In this document: piece after piece, positions 29,025-39,221 of the stretch
Numbering within the stretch: position 1 is the stretch's first letter
Layout of the letters: every line of letters begins with the position of its first letter
Assembly (NCBI RefSeq): GCF_001577755.1
Contig: NZ_CP010776.1
Location: forward strand, 2,232,001 to 2,296,000
From: Rufibacter sp. DG15C
Lineage (GTDB): Bacteria; Bacteroidota; Bacteroidia; Cytophagales; Hymenobacteraceae
DNA: 64,000 nucleotides
Direction of reading: 5' to 3'
Notes under the pieces: model-generated
What the model was told of the DNA's origin: nothing
Seen by the model: the letters and a program-made list of their open reading frames with translations, nothing else
Database searches by the model: none
Translations under genes and position numbers: made by a program

Positions 29025-29645
29025 ATGCCTGGAATTATCGGTAAGAAAATCGGAATGACAAGCCTCTTCACACCTGAGGGTAAGAGCGTGGCCTGTACTT
29101 TGATTCAAGCAGGACCATGCGTTGTGACCCAGGTCAAAACGCAGGAAGTGGATGGCTACACAGCTATCCAGCTTGGATACGGAGAGAAGAAAGTTAAAAG
29201 AACAAGCAAAGCGCTTGCTGGCCACTTCCAAAAAGCTAACACAACTGCTAAGAAAAAGCTAGTTGAATTTAGATTAGACGACGTAGCTTCTTATTCTTTA
29301 GGAGACGAAGTAAACGTTGGTTCATTTGAAGAAGGTGAATTTGTAGATGTAGTAGGTACCTCTAAAGGTAAAGGTTTCCAAGGCGTTGTAAAACGTTACA
29401 ACTTTGCCGGTGTTGGTGGACAGACTCACGGTCAGCACAACAGAGCAAGACACCCTGGTTCAATTGGTGCCTGTTCATGGCCATCCAGAGTATTCAAAGG
29501 AATGCGTATGGCTGGTAGAATGGGTGGTGACAGAGTTAAAATCCAAAACCTTCGTGTGCTTAGAATTTTGCCAGAACAAAACGTTTTGGTGGTAAGTGGT
29601 TCTGTGCCTGGTGCTAAAAATTCATTTATCGTAGTTGAGAAATAA
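29025..29645 (+). CDS. rplC: 50S ribosomal protein L3
   Basis: A 206-residue early-assembly protein near the peptidyl transferase centre. [15 protein letters not shown] opens the protein, and [20 protein letters not shown] (residues ~127-146) is the conserved loop reaching the active site. First gene of the long ribosomal operon, 1 base before rplD. Confidence 0.98.
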   Translation: MPGIIGKKIGMTSLFTPEGKSVACTLIQAGPCVVTQVKTQEVDGYTAIQLGYGEKKVKRTSKALAGHFQKANTTAKKKLVEFRLDDVASYSLGDEVNVGSFEEGEFVDVVGTSKGKGFQGVVKRYNFAGVGGQTHGQHNRARHPGSIGACSWPSRVFKGMRMAGRMGGDRVKIQNLRVLRILPEQNVLVVSGSVPGAKNSFIVVEK

Positions 29646-29646
29646 G

Positions 29647-30279
29647 ATGGAGATATCAGTTTTCAATAGTAAAGGCCAAGATACAGGAAGAAAAGTAACG
29701 CTTCCAGAGTCTGTGTTCGGTGTTGAGCCGAATGAGCATGCCATGTATCTGGATGTAAAGCAATACTTGGCTAACCAACGTCAAGGAACGCACAAGTCAA
29801 AAGAGCGTGCTGAAATTGCTGGATCTACTAAAAAGATCAAAAAGCAAAAAGGTACAGGTGGAGCCAGAGCTGGTTCATTGAAGTCTCCAGTGTTTGTAGG
29901 TGGTGGCCGTGTATTCGGACCTAAGCCAAGAAACTATAGCTTCAAGCTGAATAAGAAGTTGAAAGCAGTGGCAAGATTGTCAGCCTTGTCAACTTTGGCG
30001 AAAGGTGATAGAGTTGTCATGTTGGACAACTTGGTGATTGACACTCCTAGAACAAAGGATTTCATTGCTATTTTGAATGGCTTGAACCTAACTGCCAAGA
30101 AAACGCTTGTGATCACTAATGAAGTGAACACCAATGCAGTATTGTCTAGCAGAAATGTTCCTAAAGTGAAGATTGCTACCGCTTCAGGTTTAACAACCTA
30201 TGATTTGTTAAATGCTGATAGAGTAATTTGTTTAGAAGAGTCTCTTTCAGTTCTTGAAGAACTTTACGCCACAAAATAA
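29647..30279 (+). CDS. rplD: 50S ribosomal protein L4
   Basis: A 210-residue protein lining the nascent peptide tunnel. KKQKGTGGARAGSLKSPVFV is the extended loop where macrolide-resistance changes occur in other bacteria; the residues look ordinary. The ATG at 29647 is preferred over an in-frame codon at 29635 inside rplC. Its stop overlaps the rplW start by one base (TAATG). L4 autoregulates the S10 operon in E. coli; not shown here. Confidence 0.98.
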   Translation: MEISVFNSKGQDTGRKVTLPESVFGVEPNEHAMYLDVKQYLANQRQGTHKSKERAEIAGSTKKIKKQKGTGGARAGSLKSPVFVGGGRVFGPKPRNYSFKLNKKLKAVARLSALSTLAKGDRVVMLDNLVIDTPRTKDFIAILNGLNLTAKKTLVITNEVNTNAVLSSRNVPKVKIATASGLTTYDLLNADRVICLEESLSVLEELYATK

Positions 30280-30566
30280 TGAGCATTTTAAAAAGACCAT
30301 TGCTTACTGAAAAGCTGACAGCCCTTACAGAAAAGGGTGTGTTTGCCTTTGAGGTTGATAGAAAAGCAAATAAGATTGAGATCAAGAAAGCGATCCAGTC
30401 TAAATACGGAGTTACAGTAGAGAAAATTTCTACTATGCGTACCCAAGGCAAACTGAAATCTAGAAATACGAAATCAGGTGTTGTGACAGGTCGTACAGCC
30501 TCTACCAAGAAAGCTATTGTAACATTGAAAGAGGGAGAAGTTATTGACTTCTACAGCGGCATCTAA
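30279..30566 (+). CDS. rplW: 50S ribosomal protein L23
   Basis: A 95-residue protein at the tunnel exit, docking site for trigger factor and SRP. LKRPLLTEKLTALTEKGVFA and the VEKISTMRTQGKLKSR loop are typical. It is coupled to rplD by a TAATG overlap. Confidence 0.97.
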   Translation: MSILKRPLLTEKLTALTEKGVFAFEVDRKANKIEIKKAIQSKYGVTVEKISTMRTQGKLKSRNTKSGVVTGRTASTKKAIVTLKEGEVIDFYSGI

Positions 30567-30578
30567 GTTTAAAATAGA

Positions 30579-31403
30579 ATGGCATTAAGAAAACTAAGAC
30601 CAACAACACCAGGTCAAAGATTTAGAATCGCGCCAGCCTTCACTGAAATCACGAAGAGCGAGCCTGAGAAATCTTTGTTGGCATCCAAGAAAAAATCTGG
30701 TGGACGTAACAATGCGGGTCGTATGACCATGCGCTACATAGGCGGTGGACATAAGAAAAGATTCCGTATCATCGACTTCAAAAGAACGAAGTACGGTGTT
30801 CCTGCAACAGTAAAAGCGATTGAGTACGATCCAAACAGAACGGCCCGTATTGCTTTGCTTTACTATGCAGATGGTGAGAAAACCTACATCATTGCTCCAG
30901 CAGGCTTGGCAGTGGACGCAACAGTAGTATCAGGACCAGGAGTAGCTCCAGAAGTGGGTAACGCTCTTCCTCTATCTGATATTCCTCTAGGTACCATTGT
31001 ACACAACATTGAGTTAACTCCAGGTAATGGTGGAATCATGGCAAGAAGTGCAGGTTCATATGCACAGCTTGTAGCAAGAGAAGGCCGTTATGCAACCTTG
31101 AAGTTACCATCAGGTGAAATGAGAATGGTTCTGGTTAACTGTATGGCTACTGTAGGATCAGTGTCAAATGCAGACCACATGAATGTGAAGTTGGGCAAAG
31201 CCGGACGTAGCAGATGGATGGGTATCAGACCACGTGTAAGAGGTGTTGCTATGAACCCTGTCGATCACCCAATGGGTGGTGGTGAAGGTAAGTCATCAGG
31301 TGGTCACCCACGCTCACGTAATGGCTTATATGCCAAAGGTCAGAAGACCAGAAACAAAAATAAATACTCAGAGAACCTGATCGTTAATAGAAGGAAAAAA
31401 TAA
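30579..31403 (+). CDS. rplB: 50S ribosomal protein L2
   Basis: A 274-residue protein needed for subunit joining and peptidyl transfer. [20 protein letters not shown] is in the N-terminal OB domain, and [20 protein letters not shown] (residues ~228-247) holds the conserved His near the active centre. Normal length, between rplW and rpsS. Confidence 0.99.
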   Translation: MALRKLRPTTPGQRFRIAPAFTEITKSEPEKSLLASKKKSGGRNNAGRMTMRYIGGGHKKRFRIIDFKRTKYGVPATVKAIEYDPNRTARIALLYYADGEKTYIIAPAGLAVDATVVSGPGVAPEVGNALPLSDIPLGTIVHNIELTPGNGGIMARSAGSYAQLVAREGRYATLKLPSGEMRMVLVNCMATVGSVSNADHMNVKLGKAGRSRWMGIRPRVRGVAMNPVDHPMGGGEGKSSGGHPRSRNGLYAKGQKTRNKNKYSENLIVNRRKK

Positions 31404-31406
31404 GTA

Positions 31407-31685
31407 ATGGCAAGATCATTAAAAAAAGGGCCTTATATTGACTTTAGGCTCGACAAAAAAGTCCAGGCAATGGACGAATCTGGTAAAAAAGCGGTAATCA
31501 AGACTTGGTCACGTCGCTCAATGATTTCCCCAGATTTCGTAGGTCATACATTTGCAGTACATAACGGGAATAAATTCATCCCAGTTTATGTAACTGAAAA
31601 CATGGTAGGTCACAAGTTAGGTGAGTTTGCTCCAACCAGAAACTTCAGAGGCCATATTGCTAAAAAGGATAAAGGTAAGAGATAA
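31407..31685 (+). CDS. rpsS: 30S ribosomal protein S19
   Basis: A 92-residue protein of the small-subunit head contacting S13 and the A-site t[20 protein letters not shown] and [19 protein letters not shown] are diagnostic. Its stop shares one base with the rplV start. Confidence 0.98.
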   Translation: MARSLKKGPYIDFRLDKKVQAMDESGKKAVIKTWSRRSMISPDFVGHTFAVHNGNKFIPVYVTENMVGHKLGEFAPTRNFRGHIAKKDKGKR

Positions 31686-32071
31686 TGGAAGCGGTAGCTA
31701 AACTAAATAATGTACCAAGCTCACCTCGTAAGATGAGATTGGTAGCGAACTTGATTCGTGGCAAAAGTGTTACACGCGCTCTTGGCTTGCTTAAATTTGA
31801 AGCCAATGCAGGTGCACCAAAGCTAGAGAAGCTATTATTATCTGCTTTATCTAACTGGCAAGCTGCTAATGCGGATGCTCGTATTGAAGATGCTAATCTT
31901 TTCATCAAAGAAATTAAAGTTGATGAAGGAAAGATGTTGAAGCGTCTTCGTCCAGCTCCTCAAGGTAGAGGTCACCGGATCAGAAAAAGATCAAATCATG
32001 TAACGCTTGTGATTGATTCAAAACCAGTAGTGGAAGCAGTTGAATCATCCGAATCTAACAAAGCCAAATAG
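31685..32071 (+). CDS. rplV: 50S ribosomal protein L22
   Basis: A 128-residue tunnel-wall protein. [20 protein letters not shown] is the N-terminal signature, and [20 protein letters not shown] is the beta-hairpin reaching the tunnel constriction. A short acidic C-terminal tail follows. Overlaps rpsS by one base. Confidence 0.98.
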   Translation: MEAVAKLNNVPSSPRKMRLVANLIRGKSVTRALGLLKFEANAGAPKLEKLLLSALSNWQAANADARIEDANLFIKEIKVDEGKMLKRLRPAPQGRGHRIRKRSNHVTLVIDSKPVVEAVESSESNKAK

Positions 32072-32076
32072 TTAAA

Positions 32077-32865
32077 ATGGGACAAAAAGTTAATCCAGTT
32101 GGCCTAAGACTAGGTATCGTTAAAGGCTGGGACTCTAATTGGTACGGAGGAAAGGATTTCGCTGACAAACTTATTGAAGACGAAAAAATCCGTAAATATA
32201 TTCTTGCCCGTATTCCTAAAGGTGGTATCTCAAAGATCATTATTGAGCGCACCCTTAAGAGAATCACCATCACTATCAACACGGCCCGTCCTGGTGTAGT
32301 AATTGGTAAAGGCGGTCAAGAGGTTGACAAAATCAAAGAAGAGCTAAAGAAAATCACTAGCAAAGATGTTCAAATCAATATCTTTGAAATTAAACGTCCA
32401 GAGCTGGATGCGAAATTGGTAGGTGAATCTGTAGCTCAACAACTTCAAGCGCGTATTTCTTTCAGAAGAGCTATGAAGCAAGCAATTGCTTCTGCTTTGA
32501 GAGTAGGTGCTGAAGGTATCAAAATTCAAGTTTCAGGCCGTTTGGGTGGTGCTGAAATGGCACGTACTGAGCATTACAAAGAAGGCCGCACTCCTCTACA
32601 TACATTGAGAGCTGATATTGACTATGCATTGTCAGAAGCTCAAACTGTATATGGTAAATTGGGGATCAAAGTTTGGATCTTCAAAGGAGAAGTTTTCGGA
32701 AAGCGTGACTTATCTCCAAACGCCGGTCAGCAAAGCGGTGGTCCTTCAACAGGAGGCCCTCGTAACGATCGGAATGAAAGAGGTGGCAACGACCGTCGTG
32801 ACGGTCGCAACAAACGCCCTGGTGATGTCAACCAGAAGCGAAGTAGTGGTGCCAAACGCAAGTAG
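32077..32865 (+). CDS. rpsC: 30S ribosomal protein S3
   Basis: A 262-residue mRNA-entry-site protein with helicase role together with S4. It has a type II KH domain ([19 protein letters not shown]) and a C-terminal domain with [20 protein letters not shown]. The last ~45 residues are a low-complexity tail rich in Gly, Asn, Asp and Arg, longer than in E. coli and frequent in Bacteroidota. Confidence 0.98.
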   Translation: MGQKVNPVGLRLGIVKGWDSNWYGGKDFADKLIEDEKIRKYILARIPKGGISKIIIERTLKRITITINTARPGVVIGKGGQEVDKIKEELKKITSKDVQINIFEIKRPELDAKLVGESVAQQLQARISFRRAMKQAIASALRVGAEGIKIQVSGRLGGAEMARTEHYKEGRTPLHTLRADIDYALSEAQTVYGKLGIKVWIFKGEVFGKRDLSPNAGQQSGGPSTGGPRNDRNERGGNDRRDGRNKRPGDVNQKRSSGAKRK

Positions 32866-32893
32866 TTGTTCAACCATTTTAGGTTAATTAAAA

Positions 32894-33316
32894 ATGTTAC
32901 AACCAAAACGGACTAAATATAGAAAGATGCAGAAAGGCCGTGTCCGCGGTCTGGCCCAAAGAGGAAGTACAATTTCTTTTGGATCATTTGCTATCAAGTC
33001 GTTAGAAGCCTCTTGGATTACTAGCCGTCAAATTGAAGCTGCTCGTATCGCAATGACGCGTGCAATGAAACGTGAAGGCCAAGTATGGATTCGTATTTTC
33101 CCTGACAAACCTATTACTAAGAAGCCTGCAGAGGTTCGTATGGGTAAGGGAAAAGGATCTCCTGAGTATTGGGTAGCTGTGGTGAAACCAGGTACCATTA
33201 TGTTTGAATCTGATGGAGTTCCACTAGAAGTAGCTCAAGAATCTCTGCGTTTAGCTGCTCAGAAGTTGCCTGTCAGAACTAAGTTTGTTGTACGTAGAGA
33301 TTACGTTGAGAAATAA
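32894..33316 (+). CDS. rplP: 50S ribosomal protein L16
   Basis: A 140-residue protein near the A-site tRNA elbow. [16 protein letters not shown] opens it, and the loop [20 protein letters not shown] is diagnostic. Followed by rpmC after 2 bases. Confidence 0.99.
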   Translation: MLQPKRTKYRKMQKGRVRGLAQRGSTISFGSFAIKSLEASWITSRQIEAARIAMTRAMKREGQVWIRIFPDKPITKKPAEVRMGKGKGSPEYWVAVVKPGTIMFESDGVPLEVAQESLRLAAQKLPVRTKFVVRRDYVEK

Positions 33317-33318
33317 TC

Positions 33319-33513
33319 ATGAAGCAGTCTGAGATAAAGGCTTTCTCACTTACAGAAGTGAAGGAGCAACTTGCAGCAGAGAGAAATAACCTGGAGAACT
33401 TAAAGTTTGCCCATGCTATTTCTCCGTTGGAAAACCCCAGCAGAATTAAGCACACAAGAAAAACCATCGCCAGACTAGAGACTCAATTGCGGTCTCTAGA
33501 ACTCAATGGCTAA
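33319..33513 (+). CDS. rpmC: 50S ribosomal protein L29
   Basis: A 64-residue two-helix protein at the tunnel exit. It begins MKQSEIKAFSLTEVKEQLAA and has the C-terminal helix NPSRIKHTRKTIARLETQL. Its position between rplP and rpsQ confirms the call. Confidence 0.97.
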   Translation: MKQSEIKAFSLTEVKEQLAAERNNLENLKFAHAISPLENPSRIKHTRKTIARLETQLRSLELNG

Positions 33514-33524
33514 TTTAGAGATCC

Positions 33525-33782
33525 ATGGAGACTAGAAATTTAAGAAAAGAGAGAACTGGACGCGTGGTAAGCAACAAGATGGACAAGTCTATCACAGTTG
33601 TAGTAGAGAGCCGTATGAAACACCCTATCTACGGTAAATTCCTTTCCAAGTCCAAGAAGTTCATGGCACATGATGAGAAAAACGAGTGCGGTATCGGTGA
33701 TACTGTACGCATCATGGAGACTAGACCAATGAGCAAGAACAAGTGCTGGCGCTTAGTTGAAATTATAGAAAGAGCTAAATAA
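33525..33782 (+). CDS. rpsQ: 30S ribosomal protein S17
   Basis: An 85-residue OB-fold protein binding the 5' domain of 16S r[23 protein letters not shown] and [20 protein letters not shown] are diagnostic. Its stop lies 1 base before rplN. Confidence 0.98.
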   Translation: METRNLRKERTGRVVSNKMDKSITVVVESRMKHPIYGKFLSKSKKFMAHDEKNECGIGDTVRIMETRPMSKNKCWRLVEIIERAK

Positions 33783-33783
33783 G

Positions 33784-34152
33784 ATGATACAACAAGAATC
33801 AAGACTTTCTGTTGCTGATAACAGTGGTGCAAAAGAGGTATTGTGCATTCGTATCTTAGGTGGTACAGGCAAGAAATACGCTTCTGTAGGAGATAAAATT
33901 GTTGTAACGGTAAAATCAGCTCTTTCTTCCGGTAACGTTAAGAAAGGTACTGTTACAAAAGCAGTGATTGTTAGAACGAAAAAAGAAGTACGTCGCAAGG
34001 ACGGTTCTTATATCCGATTTGACGATAACGCTGCAGTATTGTTGAACAACAACGACGAGCCTCGTGGTACGCGTATTTTTGGGCCAGTTGCCCGTGAACT
34101 ACGTGAAAGACAGTTTATGAAAATTGTTTCTTTGGCTCCTGAAGTATTATAG
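33784..34152 (+). CDS. rplN: 50S ribosomal protein L14
   Basis: A 122-residue subunit-interface protein, target of the silencing factor Rsf[21 protein letters not shown] and [20 protein letters not shown] are diagnostic. Confidence 0.99.
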   Translation: MIQQESRLSVADNSGAKEVLCIRILGGTGKKYASVGDKIVVTVKSALSSGNVKKGTVTKAVIVRTKKEVRRKDGSYIRFDDNAAVLLNNNDEPRGTRIFGPVARELRERQFMKIVSLAPEVL

Positions 34153-34171
34153 ACCTTAGAGAGAGGAAAAG

Positions 34172-34495
34172 ATGACAAAGAATAAACTTCATGTAAAAAA
34201 AGGCGATACTGTTAAAGTTATTGCTGGTGACGATAAAGGTAAAACTGGTACTGTTACCACTGTTTTGGTTGACAAACAGAAGGTGGTTGTAGAAGGTCTG
34301 AACCTTGTATCTAAACACCAAAAGCCAAGTGCCAAGAATCCTCAGGGAGGTATCAATAAAATTGAAGCTCCTATCCATGCTAGCAATGTTATGCTGGTAG
34401 AGGCTGGTACTAATGTAGCTACTAGAACTGGTAAAAAGTTGAATGAAGGCGGTAAGCTTCAACGCTATTCCAAAAAATCTGGAAATTTAATTTAA
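34172..34495 (+). CDS. rplX: 50S ribosomal protein L24
   Basis: A 107-residue assembly-initiator protein with an N-terminal KOW motif ([20 protein letters not shown]). [18 protein letters not shown] is typical. It ends 1 base before rplE. Confidence 0.98.
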   Translation: MTKNKLHVKKGDTVKVIAGDDKGKTGTVTTVLVDKQKVVVEGLNLVSKHQKPSAKNPQGGINKIEAPIHASNVMLVEAGTNVATRTGKKLNEGGKLQRYSKKSGNLI

Positions 34496-34496
34496 C

Positions 34497-35048
34497 ATGG
34501 CGGCTAGACTTAAAGAAAAATATACAAAAGAGATCATGCCTTTGTTAAAGGAGAAATTCCAATACAAAAGTGTGATGGAGGTTCCAAAGATTACCAAGAT
34601 TAGCATCAATAGAGGTATTGGTAATGCCGTGGCTGATAAGAAATTGGTAGACATTGGAGTTGATGAGTTGACAATCATTGCTGGACAGAAAGCAGTTCAA
34701 ACGAAAGCTAAAAACTCAATCTCAAACTTCAAACTAAGAGAAGGTATGCCAATTGGCGCCAGAGTGACTCTTAGAGGGGAGAGAATGTATGAGTTTTTAG
34801 ATCGTTTGATGACCATCGCTCTTCCACGTGTTCGTGACTTCAAAGGTATTAGTGACAAAGGTTTTGATGGCCGTGGTAACTATACATTAGGTGTAAAAGA
34901 GCAGATTATCTTTCCTGAGATAAGCATTGACAAGATCAAGTCAATTGCTGGTATGGACATCACGTTTGTGACGACTGCCAAAAACGATGAAGAGAGCTAT
35001 GAGCTTTTAAAAGCGTTTGGAATGCCTTTCGTCAACTTAAAGAAATAA
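34497..35048 (+). CDS. rplE: 50S ribosomal protein L5
   Basis: A 183-residue protein of the 5S rRNA complex. [20 protein letters not shown] and the C-terminal [20 protein letters not shown] are conserved. Four bases before rpsN. Confidence 0.98.
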   Translation: MAARLKEKYTKEIMPLLKEKFQYKSVMEVPKITKISINRGIGNAVADKKLVDIGVDELTIIAGQKAVQTKAKNSISNFKLREGMPIGARVTLRGERMYEFLDRLMTIALPRVRDFKGISDKGFDGRGNYTLGVKEQIIFPEISIDKIKSIAGMDITFVTTAKNDEESYELLKAFGMPFVNLKK

Positions 35049-35052
35049 GAAA

Positions 35053-35322
35053 ATGGCTAAAGAATCAGTAAAAGCTAGAGAGCTTAAAAGACAGAAACTA
35101 GTTGCCAAATACGCTGCCAAAAGAGCTACTCTAAAAGCAGCTGGTGATTATGAAGGCCTGGATAAATTGCCCAAGAATGCCTCTCCAGTTCGTCTGCACA
35201 ACCGTTGCAAATTAACAGGAAGACCAAGAGGATATATGAGAAAGTTCGGTATCTCTCGTGTTACTTTCAGAGAGATGGCCTCAGCTGGCAAGATTCCTGG
35301 AGTAACGAAGGCAAGTTGGTAA
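35053..35322 (+). CDS. rpsN: 30S ribosomal protein S14 (zinc-free form)
   Basis: An 89-residue S14 of the long, zinc-independent type: the CxxC pairs of the short form are absent. The C-terminal [20 protein letters not shown] is diagnostic. Followed by an 85-base gap with a possible internal promoter before rpsH. Confidence 0.98.
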   Translation: MAKESVKARELKRQKLVAKYAAKRATLKAAGDYEGLDKLPKNASPVRLHNRCKLTGRPRGYMRKFGISRVTFREMASAGKIPGVTKASW

Positions 35323-35360
35323 TTATTACACCTACTGTTTTATAAGTTAAGAAAGATTAG

Positions 35361-35368
35361 TATCTTTG
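35361..35368 (+). promoter_or_regulatory. Possible internal promoter before rpsH
   Basis: TATCTTTG matches TAnnTTTG and lies 40 bases before the rpsH ATG in the widest gap inside the ribosomal operon. A -33 TTG is not clear (CTGTTT at 35335-35340). Confidence 0.45.
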
Positions 35369-35407
35369 CGGCTCCCTAAAAAGAGCGGAATCTAAAATTA
35401 TAGTCTA

Positions 35408-35806
35408 ATGCATTCAGATCCGATAGCAGATTATTTAACTAGACTACGGAATGCCATCAAGGCAAATCACCGTGTAGTTGAAATTCCGGCTAGCAAAATA
35501 AAAAAGGAATTAACCAAAGTTCTCTACGAGAAAGGTTATATCCAAAGTTACAAGTTCGATGATAGCTCAATTCAAGGCTCTATTAAAATTGCCTTGAAGT
35601 ATGATCCAGCTACCAAGCAGTCTGCTATCGTGAAACTTGAGAGAGTCTCTAAGCCGGGGCTCCGCAAGTACGTGCACTTAGAAAAGTTGCCACGTGTATT
35701 GAATGGATATGGTATTGCCATTCTTTCTACCTCTAAAGGGGTAATCACAGACAAAGAGGCCAAAGGTCTTAATGTAGGTGGTGAGGTATTGTGTTACGTG
35801 TATTAA
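35408..35806 (+). CDS. rpsH: 30S ribosomal protein S8
   Basis: A 132-residue 16S rRNA central-domain binder, the autoregulator of the spc operon in E. coli. [20 protein letters not shown] opens it, and the C-terminal [20 protein letters not shown] is diagnostic. Confidence 0.98.
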   Translation: MHSDPIADYLTRLRNAIKANHRVVEIPASKIKKELTKVLYEKGYIQSYKFDDSSIQGSIKIALKYDPATKQSAIVKLERVSKPGLRKYVHLEKLPRVLNGYGIAILSTSKGVITDKEAKGLNVGGEVLCYVY

Positions 35807-35816
35807 TTAGTAGAAA

Positions 35817-36371
35817 ATGTCACGGATAGGTAAACTTCCCATCACGCTTCCACAAGGTGTTGAGGTGTTGGTAAATCAGGATAACCTGGTTACAGTGAAA
35901 GGCCCTAAAGGATCGCTTTCTGCTCCTGTTGATACAGATATTCAGGTTCAGGTAGAAGATGGAGTACTAACTGTAATCCGTCCTACTGAGCAGAAGAGAC
36001 ACAAAGCCTTACATGGTCTTTATCGTTCTATCATCAACAACATGATAGTAGGGGTAAGCACTGGCTATAAAATTGATTTGGAACTAGTTGGTGTAGGTTA
36101 CAAAGCCACAACTACTGGTCAAACTTTAGAGTTGGCACTTGGATATTCTCACAATATCTATGTAGCACTTCCTGAAGAAATCAAAGCTAATGCTGTAACT
36201 GAAAAAGGTAAAGCACCTGTTATTTCATTAGAAGGAATTGATAAGCAGTTGATAGGCCAGGTAGCTGCTAAGATCCGTTCACTTCGTAAAGTTGAGCCTT
36301 ACAAAGGTAAAGGTATTCGCTTCGTTGGTGAAGTTGTTAGAAGAAAAGCTGGTAAAACTGCTTCTAAATAA
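35817..36371 (+). CDS. rplF: 50S ribosomal protein L6
   Basis: A 184-residue protein of two similar domains near the factor-binding site. [17 protein letters not shown] and the C-terminal [20 protein letters not shown] are diagnostic. Normal length. Confidence 0.98.
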   Translation: MSRIGKLPITLPQGVEVLVNQDNLVTVKGPKGSLSAPVDTDIQVQVEDGVLTVIRPTEQKRHKALHGLYRSIINNMIVGVSTGYKIDLELVGVGYKATTTGQTLELALGYSHNIYVALPEEIKANAVTEKGKAPVISLEGIDKQLIGQVAAKIRSLRKVEPYKGKGIRFVGEVVRRKAGKTASK

Positions 36372-36379
36372 GAAAGAGT

Positions 36380-36733
36380 ATGTCATTCGATAAAGCAAAA
36401 AGAAGACTTAGAATCCGTCGAAGCATCCGTAACAAGGTTTCTGGCACAGCACAACGTCCGCGTCTTGCTGTATTCAGAAGCAATAAGTTTATCTATGCTC
36501 AAATTATAGATGACGTTAATGGTGTTACCTTGGCTTCTTCTTCCTCTGCCAAAGTAGAGGCAGCTGCCGGTGAAAACAAAACAGGAGCTTCAGCTCATGT
36601 TGGACGTGATATCGCAGCTAAAGCCCAAGAGAAAGGTATTTCTGAAGTTGTATTTGACAGAGGTGGATATCTTTACCATGGTAGAGTAAAATCATTAGCT
36701 GATGCGGCTCGTGAAGCGGGTCTAAAATTCTAA
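36380..36733 (+). CDS. rplR: 50S ribosomal protein L18
   Basis: A 117-residue 5S rRNA-binding protein. [20 protein letters not shown] and [20 protein letters not shown] are conserved. Four bases before rpsE. Confidence 0.98.
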   Translation: MSFDKAKRRLRIRRSIRNKVSGTAQRPRLAVFRSNKFIYAQIIDDVNGVTLASSSSAKVEAAAGENKTGASAHVGRDIAAKAQEKGISEVVFDRGGYLYHGRVKSLADAAREAGLKF

Positions 36734-36737
36734 GAAG

Positions 36738-37256
36738 ATGTCAAAATTGAATATTAGAAGTATCAAAGCAAGCGAGATCGAGCTGAAAGAGCGCGTAGTA
36801 GCTATTAACCGTGTGGCCAAGGTAGTAAAAGGAGGTAGAAGATTTAGCTTCTCCGCTATCGTGGTAGTAGGTGATGGTGCTGGTGTTGTAGGTTATGGTC
36901 TAGGTAAAGCCAATGAGGTAACCGACGCTATTGCTAAGGGTATTGACGATGCTAAGAAAAACTTAGTTCGTGTACCATTGTTCAAGCACACAGTGCCACA
37001 CACAATGGAAGGTAAATTCTCTGGAGGATTTGTGTTGATTAAGCCTGCTGCAGCTGGTACTGGTGTAATAGCTGGTGGTGCAATGCGTGCAGTGTTTGAA
37101 AGTGCAGGTATTAAAGATGTATTGGCTAAATCTAAAGGTTCTTCCAACCCACACAACGTGGTAAAAGCAACTTTTGATGCCTTGTCTAAAATGCGTGATC
37201 CTTTGGTAGTTGCTCAGCAACGTGGTATTAGTTTACAACGAGTTTTCAACGGGTAA
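36738..37256 (+). CDS. rpsE: 30S ribosomal protein S5
   Basis: A 172-residue protein at the mRNA entry, tied to decoding accuracy. [20 protein letters not shown] is the dsRNA-binding-like N-terminal domain; [20 protein letters not shown] lies in the C-terminal domain. The spectinomycin-loop region looks ordinary. Confidence 0.98.
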   Translation: MSKLNIRSIKASEIELKERVVAINRVAKVVKGGRRFSFSAIVVVGDGAGVVGYGLGKANEVTDAIAKGIDDAKKNLVRVPLFKHTVPHTMEGKFSGGFVLIKPAAAGTGVIAGGAMRAVFESAGIKDVLAKSKGSSNPHNVVKATFDALSKMRDPLVVAQQRGISLQRVFNG

Positions 37257-37258
37257 TC

Positions 37259-37438
37259 ATGGCACAAGTTCAAATCACCCAGATTAAAAGTATTATTGAT
37301 CGTCCTGAAAGACAAAAGGCTACTATGAAAGCTTTAGGTCTTGGTAAAATCAATAAGACTGTCATAAAAGAGTTTACTCCTCAAATTGCAGGAATGGTAA
37401 ACCACGTTCAACATTTAGTAGCAGTTAAGGAGGTCTAA
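37259..37438 (+). CDS. rpmD: 50S ribosomal protein L30
   Basis: A 59-residue protein, read by hand because it is short. It starts MAQVQITQIKS and continues through RPERQKATMKALGLGKINKT, the L30 signature, to a TAA at 37436-37438. Spacing is 2 bases to rpsE and 2 bases to rplO. Confidence 0.96.
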   Translation: MAQVQITQIKSIIDRPERQKATMKALGLGKINKTVIKEFTPQIAGMVNHVQHLVAVKEV

Positions 37439-37440
37439 TA

Positions 37441-37887
37441 ATGAACTTAAGTACATTAAAACCTGCTGAAGGTTCTGTTAAGGATCGGAAGAGAATTGGT
37501 CGCGGAACTGGTTCAGGTAAAGGTGGTACTTCCACCCGTGGACACAAAGGCGCCAAATCTCGTTCAGGATATTCTTCTAAGGCAGGATTTGAAGGTGGTC
37601 AGATGCCATTAGTGCGTCGTGTTCCTAAATTTGGTTTCAAGAACTTCAACCGTGTTGAATATTCAGCGGTTAACTTAGATGTTCTTCAAAACCTTATCAC
37701 TAAAACTGGTTCTTCTGTTATCAACTTTGATACTTTCCGTCAAAACGGCTTAGCTTCTAAAAATGATAACATCAAAATCTTAGGTAGAGGTGAGATTACA
37801 AGCGCCATTGAAGTGCATGCGCACGCATTCTCTCAGACGGCAATTGAAGCAATTGAAAAAGCAGGCGGCAAGGTTGTGACTTTGTAA
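37441..37887 (+). CDS. rplO: 50S ribosomal protein L15
   Basis: A 148-residue late-assembly protein. Its long basic Gly-rich N-terminal extension (RIGRGTGSGKGGTSTRGHKG) threads through 23S rRNA. FEGGQMPLVRRVPKFGF is diagnostic. Three bases before secY. Confidence 0.98.
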   Translation: MNLSTLKPAEGSVKDRKRIGRGTGSGKGGTSTRGHKGAKSRSGYSSKAGFEGGQMPLVRRVPKFGFKNFNRVEYSAVNLDVLQNLITKTGSSVINFDTFRQNGLASKNDNIKILGRGEITSAIEVHAHAFSQTAIEAIEKAGGKVVTL

Positions 37888-37890
37888 TAC

Positions 37891-39219
37891 ATGAAGAAGC
37901 TGATTTCTACGATAAAGAACATTTTTGCCATTGAAGATTTGCGAGTTAGAATCCTAAATACTTTAGGATTCATCGCAATTTTCAGGCTAGGATCATATGT
38001 GGTATTGCCAGGAATTGATCCTTCCAAATTAGAATCTAGTGCGCAAGGAATTTTAGGTCTTTTAGATACCTTCTTAGGTGGAGCATTTGGTAATGCCTCC
38101 ATTTTTGCGTTGGGTATTATGCCTTATATTTCTGCGTCTATCGTTTTACAGCTTCTTACTATTGCTGTTCCTTATTTCCAAAAGTTACAGAAGGAGGGTG
38201 AGTCTGGCCGTAAAAAGATTAACCAGTACACTAGAGTATTGACTATTGCAATTACCCTAGCTCAGTCTGTTGCTTTTATTGCTACCATTAATGCAGAAGC
38301 TATTAATCCTGCAGTAAACAACACACTCTTCACCATTTCTTCTATGATCATCTTAACTGCCGGAACTATGTTCTGCATGTGGTTAGGTGAGAAAATCACT
38401 GATAAAGGGATTGGTAATGGTATTTCTATGCTGATTATGATTGGTATAGTATCCCGTCTCCCAGGCGCTTTAATCGGTGAGGCTATGGCTTTAGGATTAG
38501 GTAAAGCTCTTATTTTCATCATTGAGCTAATTGTTCTTTTCTTTGTTGTGATGAGTGTAGTTATGCTCACTCAAGCTATCAGAAGAATTCCAGTTCAATA
38601 CGCTAAGCAAGTTGGGGGCAGCGCTTCTTTAGAGGCAGGTCAACGTCAGTTTATTCCTTTAAAAGTGAATGCTGCTGGTGTTATGCCTATCATATTTGCT
38701 CAGTCCTTAATGTTCCTGCCAGCAATGGTTGCCTCTTTCTGGCAAAATGAAAGTGAGTTAGCCAGTGAGATTGGTTCTGTATTCTCAGATTATACCTCTT
38801 GGCAATACAATGTTTCATTTGCTGTATTGATTATCATTTTTACTTTTTTCTACACAGCCATCAGTGTGAATCCTAACCAGATTTCAGATGACTTGAAAAG
38901 AAGTGGTGGCTTTGTGCCAGGTGTGAAACCAGGTTTAGCGACTTCTGAATTTATTGATGAAGTTTTGACCAGAATCACTTTACCGGGTGCTATATTCCTT
39001 GCGATAATTGCTATCCTACCTTCCATTGCTATGCTGTTTGGTGTGACCAGAGAATTTGCTGCCTTCTTTGGAGGTACGTCTCTTATCATTCTTGTAGGTG
39101 TTGTATTGGATACGCTAAACCAAATTGAAAGCTATCTTTTAATGAAACATTATGATGGAATGATGAAGTCTGGTAAGCTTAGAGGTAGATCTACTTCAAA
39201 TATTGCGGTTGCTTCTTAA
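37891..39219 (+). CDS. secY: Preprotein translocase subunit SecY
   Basis: A 442-residue channel protein with about ten membrane helices, forming SecYEG with secE (13.6 kb) and SecG (not in the window). FRLGSYVVLPGID starts helix 1; GIMPYISASIVLQLL is the plug/helix 2 region, and a cytosolic loop RRIPVQYAKQVGG precedes the second half. Position between rplO and map is standard. Confidence 0.98.
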   Translation: MKKLISTIKNIFAIEDLRVRILNTLGFIAIFRLGSYVVLPGIDPSKLESSAQGILGLLDTFLGGAFGNASIFALGIMPYISASIVLQLLTIAVPYFQKLQKEGESGRKKINQYTRVLTIAITLAQSVAFIATINAEAINPAVNNTLFTISSMIILTAGTMFCMWLGEKITDKGIGNGISMLIMIGIVSRLPGALIGEAMALGLGKALIFIIELIVLFFVVMSVVMLTQAIRRIPVQYAKQVGGSASLEAGQRQFIPLKVNAAGVMPIIFAQSLMFLPAMVASFWQNESELASEIGSVFSDYTSWQYNVSFAVLIIIFTFFYTAISVNPNQISDDLKRSGGFVPGVKPGLATSEFIDEVLTRITLPGAIFLAIIAILPSIAMLFGVTREFAAFFGGTSLIILVGVVLDTLNQIESYLLMKHYDGMMKSGKLRGRSTSNIAVAS

Positions 39220-39221
39220 GA